A stretch of 64,000 nt of DNA from Vulcanimicrobiota bacterium (GCA_019232905.1 JAFANA010000008.1:42883-106882); one strand, 5' to 3'; numbered from the stretch's first letter, positions 17,209 to 26,798 are shown. Made by a program: numbers and translations. Notes: generated from the sequence alone by a model not told the origin.

Positions 17209-17408
17209 TTGAATTCCTTTGAGACGGACGTAAAGCACAATCGCTTACGTGACGATCCTCGCAGAACGTGAGGGGAGGGAACACCAACACCCACATAACC
17301 CGGCCACATAGTTCAAATGCAGGCAATGCGGCTCGCTCGGCGGTTAGGCGTCCAACTTCAAAAGCCGACCTTCATCATCAATTCATACTTTGTCGACACC
17401 ATGAGCCA

Positions 17409-19796
17409 ATGATCTCCGCGAAGCCCGCCGGGAGCACGCGCTTCGGCGAATTGCTGCGGGAGTTACGCGTCGCACAAGGCCTTTCTCAAGAGGAACTCGC
17501 TGAACGCGCTGCCATGAGCGTGAACGGCATCAGCGCGCTGGAGCGCGGCGCGAATCAGTCTCCACAGCGTAAGACTCTCGAATTGCTCGTCCACGCACTG
17601 GACCTTCGACTAGAAGATAAAGAGGCGCTCGAAGCTGCCGCATCCCGTCCTTCACGTCCGCGAGCGACATCCCAAGCGACGCGCGCCCTTGACCGCCTTC
17701 CGCGATCGTTTACGCCGCTCATAGGACGTGACGATGACGTGCGAGCGGTGATCGAGCTCGTCGAGAAAACAGCGCTCGTCACGCTTGCCGGGCCAGGCGG
17801 CATCGGTAAGACGCGACTCGCGTTGCATGTTGCAGAAGTGCTATCCGAGTCTTTTCCAGGGGGCGCCCGATTTGCTGACCTTGCAGCACTGCGCGATGCG
17901 GAATCGGTTGCGTGCGCGATCGCGTCTCATGCTGACGCGATGCTCGGTGAGGCGGGACTGCTCGTCGTAGACAACTGCGAGCACGTTAGCGCTGCCGCGA
18001 TGCACCAAGTTGCGCAGACGCTTCAGGCCTATCCCGAACTGCACGTTCTTGCAACGAGCCGGCAGCCGTTGGATATCCCCGGAGAGCAGCTCTATCGCCT
18101 CTCGCCGCTCTCACCCGGGGCTGCGGTCGAACTTTTCGCCGAACGCGCGCGTCGCGGGAGCGGCGCTTTTGCCGTAACGCCCGAGAACCGGGAAGCAATA
18201 GCGCGCATATGCATGCGGCTGGATGGTATAGCGCTTGCCATCGAACTTGCTGCGGCGCGGATGAAACTGCTTACGCTCGAGCAGCTCGAAGCACGTCTCG
18301 CCGAGCGTTTTCAGCTACTAACCGGCGGAAGCGACCTGATGCTGCCGCGCCACCAGACGATGCGCGCAACGATCGATTGGAGCTACGAACTTCTCACGGT
18401 GCGCGAGCAGTACACGCTCACCTCGCTCGCTGTGTTTCCAGGCAGTTTCTCACTGGACGCGGCCCTCGCCGTTTGTGCGAACCCGGCAGCGGGTGAGTGG
18501 ACGCTTATCGATTCCGTGCAGTCGCTGGTGGATAAATCCTTACTCACTCGCGGCGTTGCCGGAGACCTTACGCGATATCGCATGCTTGAAACAACGCGCG
18601 CGTATATCTCGGAGCGTTCACCCGATACTGAGGAAACGCGGCGCTTGCGCGACCGGCACCTTGCCTATTATGTCTGTGCGGCCGAAAAGGCCAAAGCCGG
18701 CCTCCCTACCGCACCATCGACGGCAGCGTGGGCACGCGCTCTCGAAGTTGATTTTGAAAACTTTCTCTCGGCGGTCGATTGGGCGTTTGCGAATGAATGC
18801 GACAAAGCCGCTGGTGCGACGATCCTGTGCGCGTTGCAAGAGTTCTGGATCGTGCAAGGCTTCGCTGCGGAGGCCGCACGCCGCGCGCAAGAGGCGTTGC
18901 AGATCGATCGCGAGCTTCCGCAAATAGTGTCTGCTCAACTTTGGCTGACGCTGGCGCGTATGCGCCAAGAGCTATTCGTTCATCCGGAACAAACACTGGA
19001 AGCCGCGCGCCGCGCCGAGGAAGTATTCAGCGGAGCCGCGGAGCGCGACGGCGTTGCCCTCGCGTTGCGCCAGCAAGCAGCAGCGCACATGCGGCTCGGT
19101 GCCTACGAAGACGCTTGCGCCGAATTCGAACGGTCGATCGCGATCTATCGTGAGCTCGGCGACGAGCGAATGGTCGCGCGCGGACTCGGTTATATCGCAA
19201 GCCTTTGGCAATTGCAGGGTTCATACGAGCGGGCGCGAGGAACTCTGATGGACGTTCTCGACTTCGCGCGTTCCACGGGTGACGATCGAATGATTCCGAC
19301 CGTCATCATGAACCTTGCCGAGTCCGAGTTCGCACTCGGCGAAGCGCAGAGCGCAGCCGATCGGGCTAGTGAAAATCTCTCGAGTGACATGCTTCGCAAA
19401 AGCTGCGACATGTTGGCGACGCAGGAATCGAATCTGTCCGCATATCTGCTCGCACTCGGACGGTCTGCGGACGCGCGCGAGATGGCGCTGCGTTCGATCG
19501 ATGACGCAAACGGATCTTTTCTGGCCGTTCCGCTGCAGCATTTTGCTGCGACGCTTGCGGATTCGCACGCCAAGACTGCGGCACGCATCTTGGGGTACGT
19601 CGAGCGGGTGTTCGACGATACCGCGTTCTCGCGAGAAAACACGGAACGCTACACCTACGAGCGGCTCATTGCCGGTCTCCACAACGCCATGGACGAAGCG
19701 AGCTTGGGCTCGTGCCTGCGCGAAGGCGCGAACCTGAGCGCGGAGCAAGTGCTGCATCTTGCTCGTGAAGCTGCGGCCGGCCATTCGTGTGAGTAG
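17409..19796 (+). CDS. XRE helix-turn-helix / STAND ATPase / TPR regulator, paralogue 1
   Basis: A 795-residue single-chain regulator. Residues about 12-70 are an XRE helix-turn-helix (RFGELLRELR, LSQEELAERAAMSVNGISAL). A STAND/NB-ARC-type ATPase follows: P-loop GPGGIGKTR near 128-136, Walker B LLVVDNCEHV near 184-193, ATSRQPLDIPGE sensor, GIALAIELAAARMK. TPR-like helical repeats occupy the C-terminal half. The segment before Walker B is about 16 residues shorter than in the other three copies here. The ATG at 17409 was chosen because upstream codons precede the HTH by an unlikely, low-complexity stretch. It is divergent from the MFS/nitronate monooxygenase operon, a probable target. Confidence 0.85.
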   Translation: MISAKPAGSTRFGELLRELRVAQGLSQEELAERAAMSVNGISALERGANQSPQRKTLELLVHALDLRLEDKEALEAAASRPSRPRATSQATRALDRLPRSFTPLIGRDDDVRAVIELVEKTALVTLAGPGGIGKTRLALHVAEVLSESFPGGARFADLAALRDAESVACAIASHADAMLGEAGLLVVDNCEHVSAAAMHQVAQTLQAYPELHVLATSRQPLDIPGEQLYRLSPLSPGAAVELFAERARRGSGAFAVTPENREAIARICMRLDGIALAIELAAARMKLLTLEQLEARLAERFQLLTGGSDLMLPRHQTMRATIDWSYELLTVREQYTLTSLAVFPGSFSLDAALAVCANPAAGEWTLIDSVQSLVDKSLLTRGVAGDLTRYRMLETTRAYISERSPDTEETRRLRDRHLAYYVCAAEKAKAGLPTAPSTAAWARALEVDFENFLSAVDWAFANECDKAAGATILCALQEFWIVQGFAAEAARRAQEALQIDRELPQIVSAQLWLTLARMRQELFVHPEQTLEAARRAEEVFSGAAERDGVALALRQQAAAHMRLGAYEDACAEFERSIAIYRELGDERMVARGLGYIASLWQLQGSYERARGTLMDVLDFARSTGDDRMIPTVIMNLAESEFALGEAQSAADRASENLSSDMLRKSCDMLATQESNLSAYLLALGRSADAREMALRSIDDANGSFLAVPLQHFAATLADSHAKTAARILGYVERVFDDTAFSRENTERYTYERLIAGLHNAMDEASLGSCLREGANLSAEQVLHLAREAAAGHSCE

Positions 19797-19847
19797 CTTA
19801 TGTGAGTGTTGGTGTCGGCGCGGCCGCCGCTCCGGCATCATTGCGGT

Positions 19848-20154
19848 ATGCTGTCTACCGCAAATCTCTTCAGCGTCCGCAGTTTGGACGATGCCGCTCG
19901 CGAAAACGCGTTGCGCTTCGTCGCTTCCTGGAGTCCCGACGACGTCTACGACCGGTTCGGCTCCGTAGGAATCGGCGGTCGCGAATGGCTCGCTGCTGAA
20001 CTGTCGCGACGTGCGCGACCGGCACTCGTCGCCGTCGACGACGCTCGTCGCGGAATGCGCCGCGGGCCATAGAGCGGCGGTTGCACTGTTGTCGGCGTGC
20101 CTGTTCGAGCGCACCGATGCCGGATTCGGCGAACTTATTTGGCACTACGAGTGA
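19848..20154 (+). pseudogene. Frameshifted short gene, possible acetyltransferase (GNAT) remnant
   Basis: One frame from the ATG at 19848 reads MLSTANLFSVRSLDDAAREN and on to ALVAVDD, then runs into a premature TAG ending at 20072. The +1 frame continues sensibly as LVAECAAGHRAAVALLSACL and ends GELIWHYE at 20154. The two parts together look like one protein broken by a single-base shift near 20043. The first part vaguely recalls GNAT-family N-termini. That identity is weak; the frameshift reading is better supported. A sequencing error is possible. The gene ends 10 bases before the DUF4242 start. Confidence 0.42.
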
Positions 20155-20164
20155 AAGGAAAAAT

Positions 20165-20413
20165 ATGCCTCGCTTTATGGACATTCATCACAAAGTCGAC
20201 GGGTTAACCGCGGACGCGGTCATGCACGCGCACGAAGCCGACCTAAAAACCCAGAATAAATACGGGGTCGAGTACCTGAAGTATTGGTTCGACGAAGGGA
20301 GCGGCAAGGTGTTCTGCCTCATCGACGCCCCGAATGCAGAGGCCGCTGCCAAGGTGCACCGTGAAGCGCATGGGCTCGAAGCCGACGAGATCGTCGAAGT
20401 TCGAGAAGGCTAG
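20165..20413 (+). CDS. DUF4242 family protein (SCO4226-like)
   Basis: An 82-residue ferredoxin-fold protein of the DUF4242 family, of which SCO4226 is known to bind nickel. Visible features are FMDIHHKVDGLTADAV at the start, the central VEYLKYWFDEGSGKVFCLID and AAKVHREAHGLEADEIVEV at the end. The ATG follows AAAGGAA; the longer open frame upstream has no start with a ribosome site. It is cytoplasmic. The stop overlaps the stop of the converging VOC gene by four bases (CTAG). Confidence 0.82.
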   Translation: MPRFMDIHHKVDGLTADAVMHAHEADLKTQNKYGVEYLKYWFDEGSGKVFCLIDAPNAEAAAKVHREAHGLEADEIVEVREG

Positions 20414-20817
20414 TCGAACGTAATTCCCGCATCTTGGACTTCGCGATACGGTAAGAGCCATACCATCGACTCGTCGTGCAAGTCCACAACTTGAACGCGA
20501 TTGCCGAACGGATCGCGGAAGTCGCAGCGAAACGGCGGGATCAATTCGATGCCGTACTTCTTGGTCAGCTTCTCTCGCACCGCATTGAGTTGCGCACGAT
20601 CGCGGACCATCAATCCGAAGTGTCGTACGCCTGCCGTCTGCACCCGGTCGACTTTGAACATCGCCAAGAATTGATGATCGCCTAGTCGGAAAAAGGCGTC
20701 ACCCTCGCCTTCATCCATCTTCTCGAGGTTGAAAACGTCTTGGTAAAAGGCAACCGCGCGCTCGACGTCGTCAACCTCGATCGCGATGTGGTTGCAGCCA
20801 TAAACATGTACGCTCAT
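20410..20817 (-). CDS. VOC-family protein
   Basis: A 135-residue single-unit vicinal-oxygen-chelate protein. His in GCNHIAIEVDDVERAVAFYQ (residues about 7-26), His in GVRHFGLMV and an acidic residue in the last strand (NRVQVVDLHDE) are likely metal ligands. FRDPFGNRVQVVDL is the typical C-terminal strand of this fold. The substrate is unknown. It converges on the DUF4242 gene with overlapping stop codons and stands 33 bases upstream of the end of the long minus-strand propeller gene, so it may be read after that operon. Confidence 0.85.
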   Translation of the reverse strand: MSVHVYGCNHIAIEVDDVERAVAFYQDVFNLEKMDEGEGDAFFRLGDHQFLAMFKVDRVQTAGVRHFGLMVRDRAQLNAVREKLTKKYGIELIPPFRCDFRDPFGNRVQVVDLHDESMVWLLPYREVQDAGITFD

Positions 20818-20850
20818 ATATCGAGCGTATACCCTCGACTGCGCTTGAGG

Positions 20851-23800
20851 TCAAGGTGACGAGACAGGCGCAATCGCCGGGAGCGGCTGCAGTCCGGCCT
20901 TGCCGAGTTCTGCGTTCACTGCCGGAATCGAACGGATGTACTCGTTGTAGGCGTCGCGTGCCGTGCGGTATTCGGCGTCGATTCGCGCGTAGAATTGCGC
21001 CGCCGCGGGCGTGACGATCGCCTGCACCGGGAACGACTGCAGCGACGTCAGTGCTCCGTCGAGATTTTCGCGCAATGAGCCCGGGCGTGAGACGGAGTCT
21101 TCACCGTTCGTATAACTTGCGGTGAGGCGTGTCTGTACCGCGGTGCGCGTCTGACGAGCGCGAGCAAGCGCAGATTGTGCGCCGGCATTCGCTGCCGCCG
21201 GTTCGCTCTCCAGCGCTTTCCCGACCACGTCGAGATTATTCAGCATGACGTCGACGCTCGAATAGATGCGGTTGAGTTTGGCGAACGCGTCGTAGCTCTG
21301 CTGCATCTGCGCTAGCGTGATCGTCGCTTTCGGGTCGGGTTTGACGGTGAACCGCGCTTCGAACGTACGCCCGTTCAACGTGATGCGGGCGTTATATCGT
21401 CCGGGAACGACCGTCGGGCCGTCGTCGGGTCCTTTGAACGCGGGATTGGCGGCGCCGTTCCACTTCACCGGGGGCGCGGCCGTGAAGTTCCACAGCACGC
21501 GATTGATGCCGGTGTTGTTCGTGCCGCGCAACGTGCGCACCACGTGACCGGCATCATCCAAGATCGAGAGTTGCGGCGCTTGCGCTTGCGGCGCAGGCTG
21601 ATAGTAGGAAATCGGCACGCCGTACGGCGGGTTCGGCGCCGCGTATTGCGTGTAGAGTCCCTCGTAGTTGTTCGTGAGGTTGTACTCGTAGGATGTGCGC
21701 GGCGTGAAGAGCATCCCGCCTGCGGCAAGGGCCTGCGGCAAGTCTTGAAGCGGTCGAAGATCGTCCATCACCCAAATCGAGCGCCCGTGCGTCGCGATAA
21801 CCAGATCGTCGAATTGCGGTTGAATGCGGATGTCGTGCACGGATACGGCCGGCATGTTGTTGCGCAGACTCTGCCAATGCGCACCGCGATCGTAGGAGAT
21901 CCACATCCCTTCCTCGGTACCGAGATAGACGACGTCGCGATTGCGCGTGTCGGGGCGAATCGCGCGCGTCCACAGCGTGGGCGGCAACCCGCCGGCGATC
22001 GATTGCCAATGCGTGCCGTAATCGTGGGTCACCCAGACGTGCGGCGCACTGTCGCCCATGAGATGCGCATTTTCAACCGCGTACGCCGTGCCGCGCTCAA
22101 GCGGCGACGGCGCGACCGTTTCGAAACGTCCGCCTGCCGTAGCGTCAAGCGGCGTGACGTTCTTCCAATGCGCGCCGCCGTCGCGTGTCAACTGAACGTA
22201 GCCGTCGTCCGTGCCGGCCCAAATCTCTCCACGTGAAAGCGGCGAACCTTCGATGTCGAGAATCGTGTCGGTGTATTCGGCGCCGGTTACGTCGTGCGTG
22301 ATCGGGCCGCCCGCGGGCGCCTGATGCGCTTTATCGTTGCGTGTGAGGTCAGGACTGATCGGGCGCCAGCGATATCCGCCGTCGGTCGATTGAAACACGA
22401 CGTTTCCGCCGAACCACGCGATGCGTGCATCCCACGGCGCGAACCCGATCGGCGATTCCCAGTTGAAGCGGTAGGGACTCGTTGCGATGTTGTAACCCTG
22501 CTGGACGCTCGTAAAATACGGCTGGGTATACGTGTATTCGCGCGACCTGCGCTTGAAGATGAAGAGTGCGCCGTCTTGACCGTCAGACCAGATTTCGTTG
22601 GCATTCGCAGGGTTGGGAATCGCCCACTGCCCGTCGTCGTCTTGCACGACGGCATACCATGACGCGTTGCTGTTTCCCGAAAGATCGAGCGAGTTGGACG
22701 TCCCGCAATACGAATTGTTGTCTTGCAAGCCGCCGCAAATGGTGTACGGATTGTCGTTGCCGAGACCGACGCGGTAAAACTGTCCGATCGGAAGATTCGC
22801 CCAGAATGCCCAGGTCGCGCCGCCGTTCACCGTGAGCGCATACCCGCCGTCTTCCCCGGCAATGATCCGCTTCGCGTCGTTCGGTGCAATCCAGATCGAG
22901 TGAAAGTCGCCGTGCACGTTCTCCGCGATCGCTTTGAACGTCTTTCCGCCGTCTTTACTTTCAGCAAGCTGCGTCGACGCGGTGATGACGTTATCCGGAT
23001 TGCTCGGATCGACTTCAAGATGTGAGAAATAGAACGGCCGTTGATCGACGAGGGTATTCGAACTGACGAGCGCCCATGTCGTGCCGCCGTCATCCGAACG
23101 CCAGAGAATACCGCGCTGCGACTCGATGAGCGCGTAGATACGGTTCGGATCGGTTGGTGCAACGGCAATGCCGATGCGTCCGGTGATGCCGTCGGGAAGT
23201 CCGCCGCCGGTAAGACGCTTCCACGTGCGGCCGCCGTCGGTCGAACGGTAGAGTCCGTCACGATCGCCGCCGCTGCGAAAGGTCCACGGCCGCCGCTGAA
23301 ATTCCCAAACGCCCGCATAGATCACATTCGGCGTACGTGGACTCATTGCAAGATCGGAGACGCCGCTGACCGGACCCGGGTCGAGCGTTTTGCTCCAGGT
23401 CTTGCCGCCGTCGAACGTCACATATGCTCCACGGTCGGGCGAATCGGCAAAGACGTCGCCGAGTGCGCCGACGATCACGTGCTGGGGATTGCTCGGATCG
23501 ATGAGGATGCGTGAAATATACTTTGTTGCACGGAGCCCCAGGTTCGTCCACGTCTTGCCGCCGTCGGTCGTCTTGTACACGCCGTCACCATAGCTGACGT
23601 CGTTACGCGGATTCGATTCGCCCGTACCGGCCCACACGGTGTCGTCGTTCGTCGGATCGATCGCGACCGCACCGATAGCGCCGACGCTTTCCTGGTCGAA
23701 CACCGGTTTCCACGAGGCACCTGCGTCGATGCTCTTCCAGACGCCGCCGCCTGCCGCACCGAGATAGTAAAGGTTCGGATCGTGTGCCGATCCGGTGACA

Positions 23801-23934
23801 CTGGTAACGCGGCCGCCTGCGATGGCGGGACCGGTTTCGCGCCAGAGCTGATTTCCGGTGGGCAGTTCTGCGGCGGGCGCAGCGGGAGTGAGGAGCGCGA
23901 CGAATGCAACGACGGCAATGAGCGATCGGATCAT
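20851..23934 (-). CDS. Secreted VPS10/sortilin-like beta-propeller (Asp-box) protein
   Basis: A 1027-residue exported protein. The signal peptide MIRSLIAVVAFVALLTPAAP is followed by about 700 residues of Asp-box repeats, seen as SIDAGASW, TTDGGKTW, TFDGGKTW, STDGGRTW, SDDGGTTW and STDGGYRW. Such repeats build sortilin-type ten-bladed propellers, and annotated homologues are often called glycosyl hydrolases without evidence. The last 250 residues are a Pro/Ala-rich beta and helical region with RYNARITLNGRTFEARFTVK. Its role is unknown; binding of peptides or glycans is possible. It starts 39 bases after the PanE-like gene and is probably the last gene of that operon. Confidence 0.85.
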   Translation of the reverse strand: MIRSLIAVVAFVALLTPAAPAAELPTGNQLWRETGPAIAGGRVTSVTGSAHDPNLYYLGAAGGGVWKSIDAGASWKPVFDQESVGAIGAVAIDPTNDDTVWAGTGESNPRNDVSYGDGVYKTTDGGKTWTNLGLRATKYISRILIDPSNPQHVIVGALGDVFADSPDRGAYVTFDGGKTWSKTLDPGPVSGVSDLAMSPRTPNVIYAGVWEFQRRPWTFRSGGDRDGLYRSTDGGRTWKRLTGGGLPDGITGRIGIAVAPTDPNRIYALIESQRGILWRSDDGGTTWALVSSNTLVDQRPFYFSHLEVDPSNPDNVITASTQLAESKDGGKTFKAIAENVHGDFHSIWIAPNDAKRIIAGEDGGYALTVNGGATWAFWANLPIGQFYRVGLGNDNPYTICGGLQDNNSYCGTSNSLDLSGNSNASWYAVVQDDDGQWAIPNPANANEIWSDGQDGALFIFKRRSREYTYTQPYFTSVQQGYNIATSPYRFNWESPIGFAPWDARIAWFGGNVVFQSTDGGYRWRPISPDLTRNDKAHQAPAGGPITHDVTGAEYTDTILDIEGSPLSRGEIWAGTDDGYVQLTRDGGAHWKNVTPLDATAGGRFETVAPSPLERGTAYAVENAHLMGDSAPHVWVTHDYGTHWQSIAGGLPPTLWTRAIRPDTRNRDVVYLGTEEGMWISYDRGAHWQSLRNNMPAVSVHDIRIQPQFDDLVIATHGRSIWVMDDLRPLQDLPQALAAGGMLFTPRTSYEYNLTNNYEGLYTQYAAPNPPYGVPISYYQPAPQAQAPQLSILDDAGHVVRTLRGTNNTGINRVLWNFTAAPPVKWNGAANPAFKGPDDGPTVVPGRYNARITLNGRTFEARFTVKPDPKATITLAQMQQSYDAFAKLNRIYSSVDVMLNNLDVVGKALESEPAAANAGAQSALARARQTRTAVQTRLTASYTNGEDSVSRPGSLRENLDGALTSLQSFPVQAIVTPAAAQFYARIDAEYRTARDAYNEYIRSIPAVNAELGKAGLQPLPAIAPVSSP

Positions 23935-23973
23935 TGCCGTAAGGTTCTTGCCGCCGCGCGTTCTTCTTGTCGT

Positions 23974-25197
23974 TTACGCCGAGCCGGACGCGGGCGGCTT
24001 GTTCAGTACGGCGACGATTGCGCGCTCGACGTCGTCCGGATTGGGCAGCATCGCCCACTCGTAGAATGCGTCGTTGTCCGTAACGAGATCTTCAACCGGA
24101 AGCGGTAACGGATCGGGAAAGTCGGGTTTGAGGAGTTGCAGCGCGTCGAGAACGTCCATTCCATCGACAGGCAGTTGCGAGAGCGACGTCCAGGATTCCG
24201 CGCTTGCATTCTTGCGGTACGCATCCAAGCCCGCGCGCAGATCATCCGGCAACGATTCTTTCATTTTCGGCCTCCGAGTTTCGTACATTGCGAGTTGCGC
24301 GAACGCAGCGCTCAACAATGGCGACGAGAGCCCCGCGGCCTCTCCTCGCGCGCAGAAGTCGCCCAAGATCGCGTCTGCTTCGAGCGGTGCGCCTTTTTGT
24401 AAATCGCGATACATCGATGACGTTAAACCGTCTTGCGGGTTAGTCATCCGTGCGCGTAGCTTCTCGAATCCATCGATGCTCAGCGGATTTCCGCAAGCAT
24501 CTAAGACTGCCGCGCATTCGCTGACGAGCGCGCGCATGAACTCAACCCCTCGTGGTGCGGCAAGAATGTCGCTCGTCGAACCTCGTAACAAACACGTCGA
24601 AGCGCCGACGGCTGCGATGAACGACCATTTCTCCCACATCTCGGAGATAATGCTCGACGACACGCGTGCCGTAAAACCCGCCCCTTGCATCGTCGCGTCG
24701 ATCGCGTCGATTCGTGCGGAGTGCGATCCGTCCAGCTCCCCGTATGTCAATTGCTGGTCGTCCCGAAGTTGCAGAATCCGTCCCTGATCGTCGAGCGTCG
24801 TGGCGACCACGCAGACGCCGCCGATAACTCGGGATGCTCCGAACGATGCGGAAAGCACGTCGATATGCCGCATACCGTTGAGGACCGGCAATACGGCGGA
24901 ACGCTCTCCCATTGCCGGGGTGAAATCGCGGATCGCCTGTTCCAGCGCATACGTCTTGACCGCAAGCAGAATAAGATCGTAAGGCGCAGAAAGTTCGCGG
25001 GCCGTCACGATATTGGGAGCGATCGTGGCGTTACCGTGCGGACTGCGTATTTCGAGTCCGCGTTCGCGGAGTTGTTGCGCTCGCGCTTCGCGCACGAGAA
25101 ACGTTACATCTTGCCGCGCTTGCGCAAGACGGCCCCCGAAGTATCCGCCGACGGCACCCGCGCCGACGACGAGGACGCGCAAGCCGTTCTTTGCCAC
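23974..25197 (-). CDS. 2-dehydropantoate 2-reductase (PanE/ApbA) family protein with C-terminal extension
   Basis: A 407-residue ketopantoate-reductase-family enzyme. The NADP-binding motif VVGAGAVGGYFGGRLA is at residues about 10-25, DLILLAVKTYAL near 74-85 and LNGMRHID near 108-115. The C-terminal helical domain has EMWEKWSFIAAVGASTCLLR and MYRDLQKGAPLEADAILG with the usual Lys. Classical PanE is about 300 residues; the extra 90 residues after MYETRRP are not recognised. The GTG at 25195-25197 directly follows the TAA of the DUF6510 gene. It may act on another 2-oxoacid rather than ketopantoate, because the setting is redox repair, not coenzyme A synthesis. Confidence 0.8.
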   Translation of the reverse strand: MAKNGLRVLVVGAGAVGGYFGGRLAQARQDVTFLVREARAQQLRERGLEIRSPHGNATIAPNIVTARELSAPYDLILLAVKTYALEQAIRDFTPAMGERSAVLPVLNGMRHIDVLSASFGASRVIGGVCVVATTLDDQGRILQLRDDQQLTYGELDGSHSARIDAIDATMQGAGFTARVSSSIISEMWEKWSFIAAVGASTCLLRGSTSDILAAPRGVEFMRALVSECAAVLDACGNPLSIDGFEKLRARMTNPQDGLTSSMYRDLQKGAPLEADAILGDFCARGEAAGLSSPLLSAAFAQLAMYETRRPKMKESLPDDLRAGLDAYRKNASAESWTSLSQLPVDGMDVLDALQLLKPDFPDPLPLPVEDLVTDNDAFYEWAMLPNPDDVERAIVAVLNKPPASGSA

Positions 25198-25476
25198 TTA
25201 CACAGATGACGTCGGAACTTCGAGGAACTGCAAGCCGCGCAAATCGAGCCACACGCGTCCCGAACTCTTCACGACGCGCATGAGCGGGTTCTCGCATCCG
25301 CTGCATCGCGCGATCAGCCCCGGTTCCATGCCGTACACGCGCGCCTCCGCGAACGCCGCGATCTTTCCGCACGAGGCGCACTGTGTGGTCGCGGTGCTCA
25401 GCTCGAGAACGAAGATATCGCGCAACTCTCCGGCCGCGGCATTACCATCGAGAAACGTTTGTGCCGACCTATCCAC
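25198..25476 (-). CDS. DUF6510 family zinc-ribbon protein
   Basis: A 92-residue protein beginning MDRSAQTFLDGNAAAGELRD, typical of DUF6510. Two CxxC pairs, CASC and CSGC about 24 residues apart, make a likely zinc ribbon or rubredoxin-like metal site. The start is GTG at 25476 with GGAGG overlapping the 3' end of the reductase gene, so the two are coupled. DUF6510 genes commonly travel with a molybdopterin sulfite-oxidase-like protein and a FAD reductase, as here. It may be an electron carrier or assembly factor for that pair; that role is inference. Confidence 0.8.
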   Translation of the reverse strand: MDRSAQTFLDGNAAAGELRDIFVLELSTATTQCASCGKIAAFAEARVYGMEPGLIARCSGCENPLMRVVKSSGRVWLDLRGLQFLEVPTSSV

Positions 25477-25482
25477 GATCGT

Positions 25483-26229
25483 TCATCCTCCCGTTGGGCC
25501 AAAGCGTTCCGTCTTGATGCTTCCCGGTTCTTGACCGGCAGCTCTCAACAAATCTGCAGCCGATTCTACGAACGGTGTCGGACCGCACACATAACACTGC
25601 GGCGCAGCGTTTGCGGGCCACGTGTGCGCAGCGACCGCGGCGGCGTCGATGCGTCCCGGTGGGGTGGGCCACCCGTCGGGCACCGTGCGGGTATAGGCGA
25701 ATGTTATCGAAACGTCGCGCGAACATTCGCGTAATTCGGCGGCGTACAACACCGATTCGGGGTTGCGCACCGAATAGAGCAATCGAAACGGCGCGTTACT
25801 TTGCGCAAGTGCGCGCGTGCGAATCATCGCCATCAGCGGAACGATGCCGGAGCCGCCCGCAATAAGTTGAACCGGTTCGGTTTGCGCGGGTCGCCAGACG
25901 AACCATCCGCCGATCGGGCCGCGCAGTTCCAACTGATCGCCTTGCGCGACCGTTTGCGTCAAGTATGGCGAGACTTCCCCGTCGTCGATGCGGACAACGG
26001 TGATCTCCACGCGATTGGCCGTCGGCGCGTTCGCGATCGAATACGAACGCACGGCAGAGTAGCCGTCCGGCGCAGTCAACCGCACATCCACGTGCTGCCC
26101 TGCAACGTGTCCGGGCCAATCCGGGACGTCAAAGACAATCGTGCGCGCAGCCGGCGTTTCGTCGTGCACCTCGGTAACGGTGCCGACGAGCCAACTCAAA
26201 CGTCGCCCCAGTACCGCTGTTCCCGCCAC
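25483..26229 (-). CDS. FAD-dependent ferredoxin-reductase-type oxidoreductase
   Basis: A 248-residue FNR-fold flavoprotein. The FAD-binding motif RSYSIAN is near residue 61, the NAD(P)-binding entry GGSGIVPLMAMI near 124-135, and CYVCGPTPFVESAADLL with the late nucleotide-site Cys near 210. There is no [2Fe-2S] ferredoxin domain, so electrons must pass to a separate partner. The GTG at 26227-26229 follows GGAG and overlaps the upstream molybdoenzyme gene by 34 bases. A TTG at 26199 overlapping the stop of that gene would be the alternative start. The probable partner is the sulfite-oxidase-like protein, through DUF6510 or directly. Confidence 0.85.
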   Translation of the reverse strand: MAGTAVLGRRLSWLVGTVTEVHDETPAARTIVFDVPDWPGHVAGQHVDVRLTAPDGYSAVRSYSIANAPTANRVEITVVRIDDGEVSPYLTQTVAQGDQLELRGPIGGWFVWRPAQTEPVQLIAGGSGIVPLMAMIRTRALAQSNAPFRLLYSVRNPESVLYAAELRECSRDVSITFAYTRTVPDGWPTPPGRIDAAAVAAHTWPANAAPQCYVCGPTPFVESAADLLRAAGQEPGSIKTERFGPTGG

Positions 26230-26798
26230 GGATCTCCGTAATTGTTATAGCCTAGACTCTCCCAGAAGCCCGGTTTATCGCTCGTCATCAGCGAAATACC
26301 ACGAACCCATTTCGCGCTTTTCCAAAGATACAGATGAGGGATCAACAACCGCGCAGGGCCGCCGTGTTCGGGAGCAAGCTCCTTACCGGCGTACTTGAAC
26401 ACAATCCACGCTTTGCCGTCACGTAAATCGGCGAGCGGCACGTTCGTCGTGTAATCGCCGTAGGAATGCGCGAGCGCGAACCCGGCGGATGTTTTGACGT
26501 CCTGCAATAGCGTGTCGAGCGAAACGCCTTCCCAGGCCGTGTCGAATTTCGACCATCGTGTGACGCAATGAATGTCCACCGTAAATTCTTCCGACGGCAA
26601 AGCACGGAACGATTTCCAGTCCCATTGTTTCGATTCGCCGGCTTCGTTCGCGATCGAAAACGCCCACGTATCCAGCGAAACGCGGGGCGTAGGTCCGGCT
26701 GAGAGGACCGGAAAGTCCTTCGTTAGGTACTGACCAGGCGGAAGTTTTGTCTCGGTAGTGTCACGTTTGCTGGTAAACCCACGCGATATGAGGCCCAT
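26196..26798 (-). CDS. Sulfite-oxidase-like molybdopterin oxidoreductase (cytoplasmic)
   Basis: A 200-residue protein with only the oxidoreductase molybdopterin-binding domain. The molybdenum-ligand Cys lies in DIHCVTRWSKFDTAWEG (Cys about 78). Conserved HGGPARLLIPHLYLWKSAKW is near 144-163 and GYNNYGDPW near the C-terminus. There is no Tat signal, unlike periplasmic MsrP/YedY, and no dimerisation or heme domain as in animal sulfite oxidase. It sits between msrA and a FAD reductase, so reduction of methionine sulfoxide or a similar S/N-oxide is a reasonable guess, not shown. Confidence 0.88.
   Translation of the reverse strand: MGLISRGFTSKRDTTETKLPPGQYLTKDFPVLSAGPTPRVSLDTWAFSIANEAGESKQWDWKSFRALPSEEFTVDIHCVTRWSKFDTAWEGVSLDTLLQDVKTSAGFALAHSYGDYTTNVPLADLRDGKAWIVFKYAGKELAPEHGGPARLLIPHLYLWKSAKWVRGISLMTSDKPGFWESLGYNNYGDPWREQRYWGDV

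Noticed and set aside
21544..22236. 230-codon plus-strand frame opposite the VPS10-like gene
   Set aside because: Low-complexity Arg/Val translation and no ribosome site; the Asp-box repeats on the other strand are clear.
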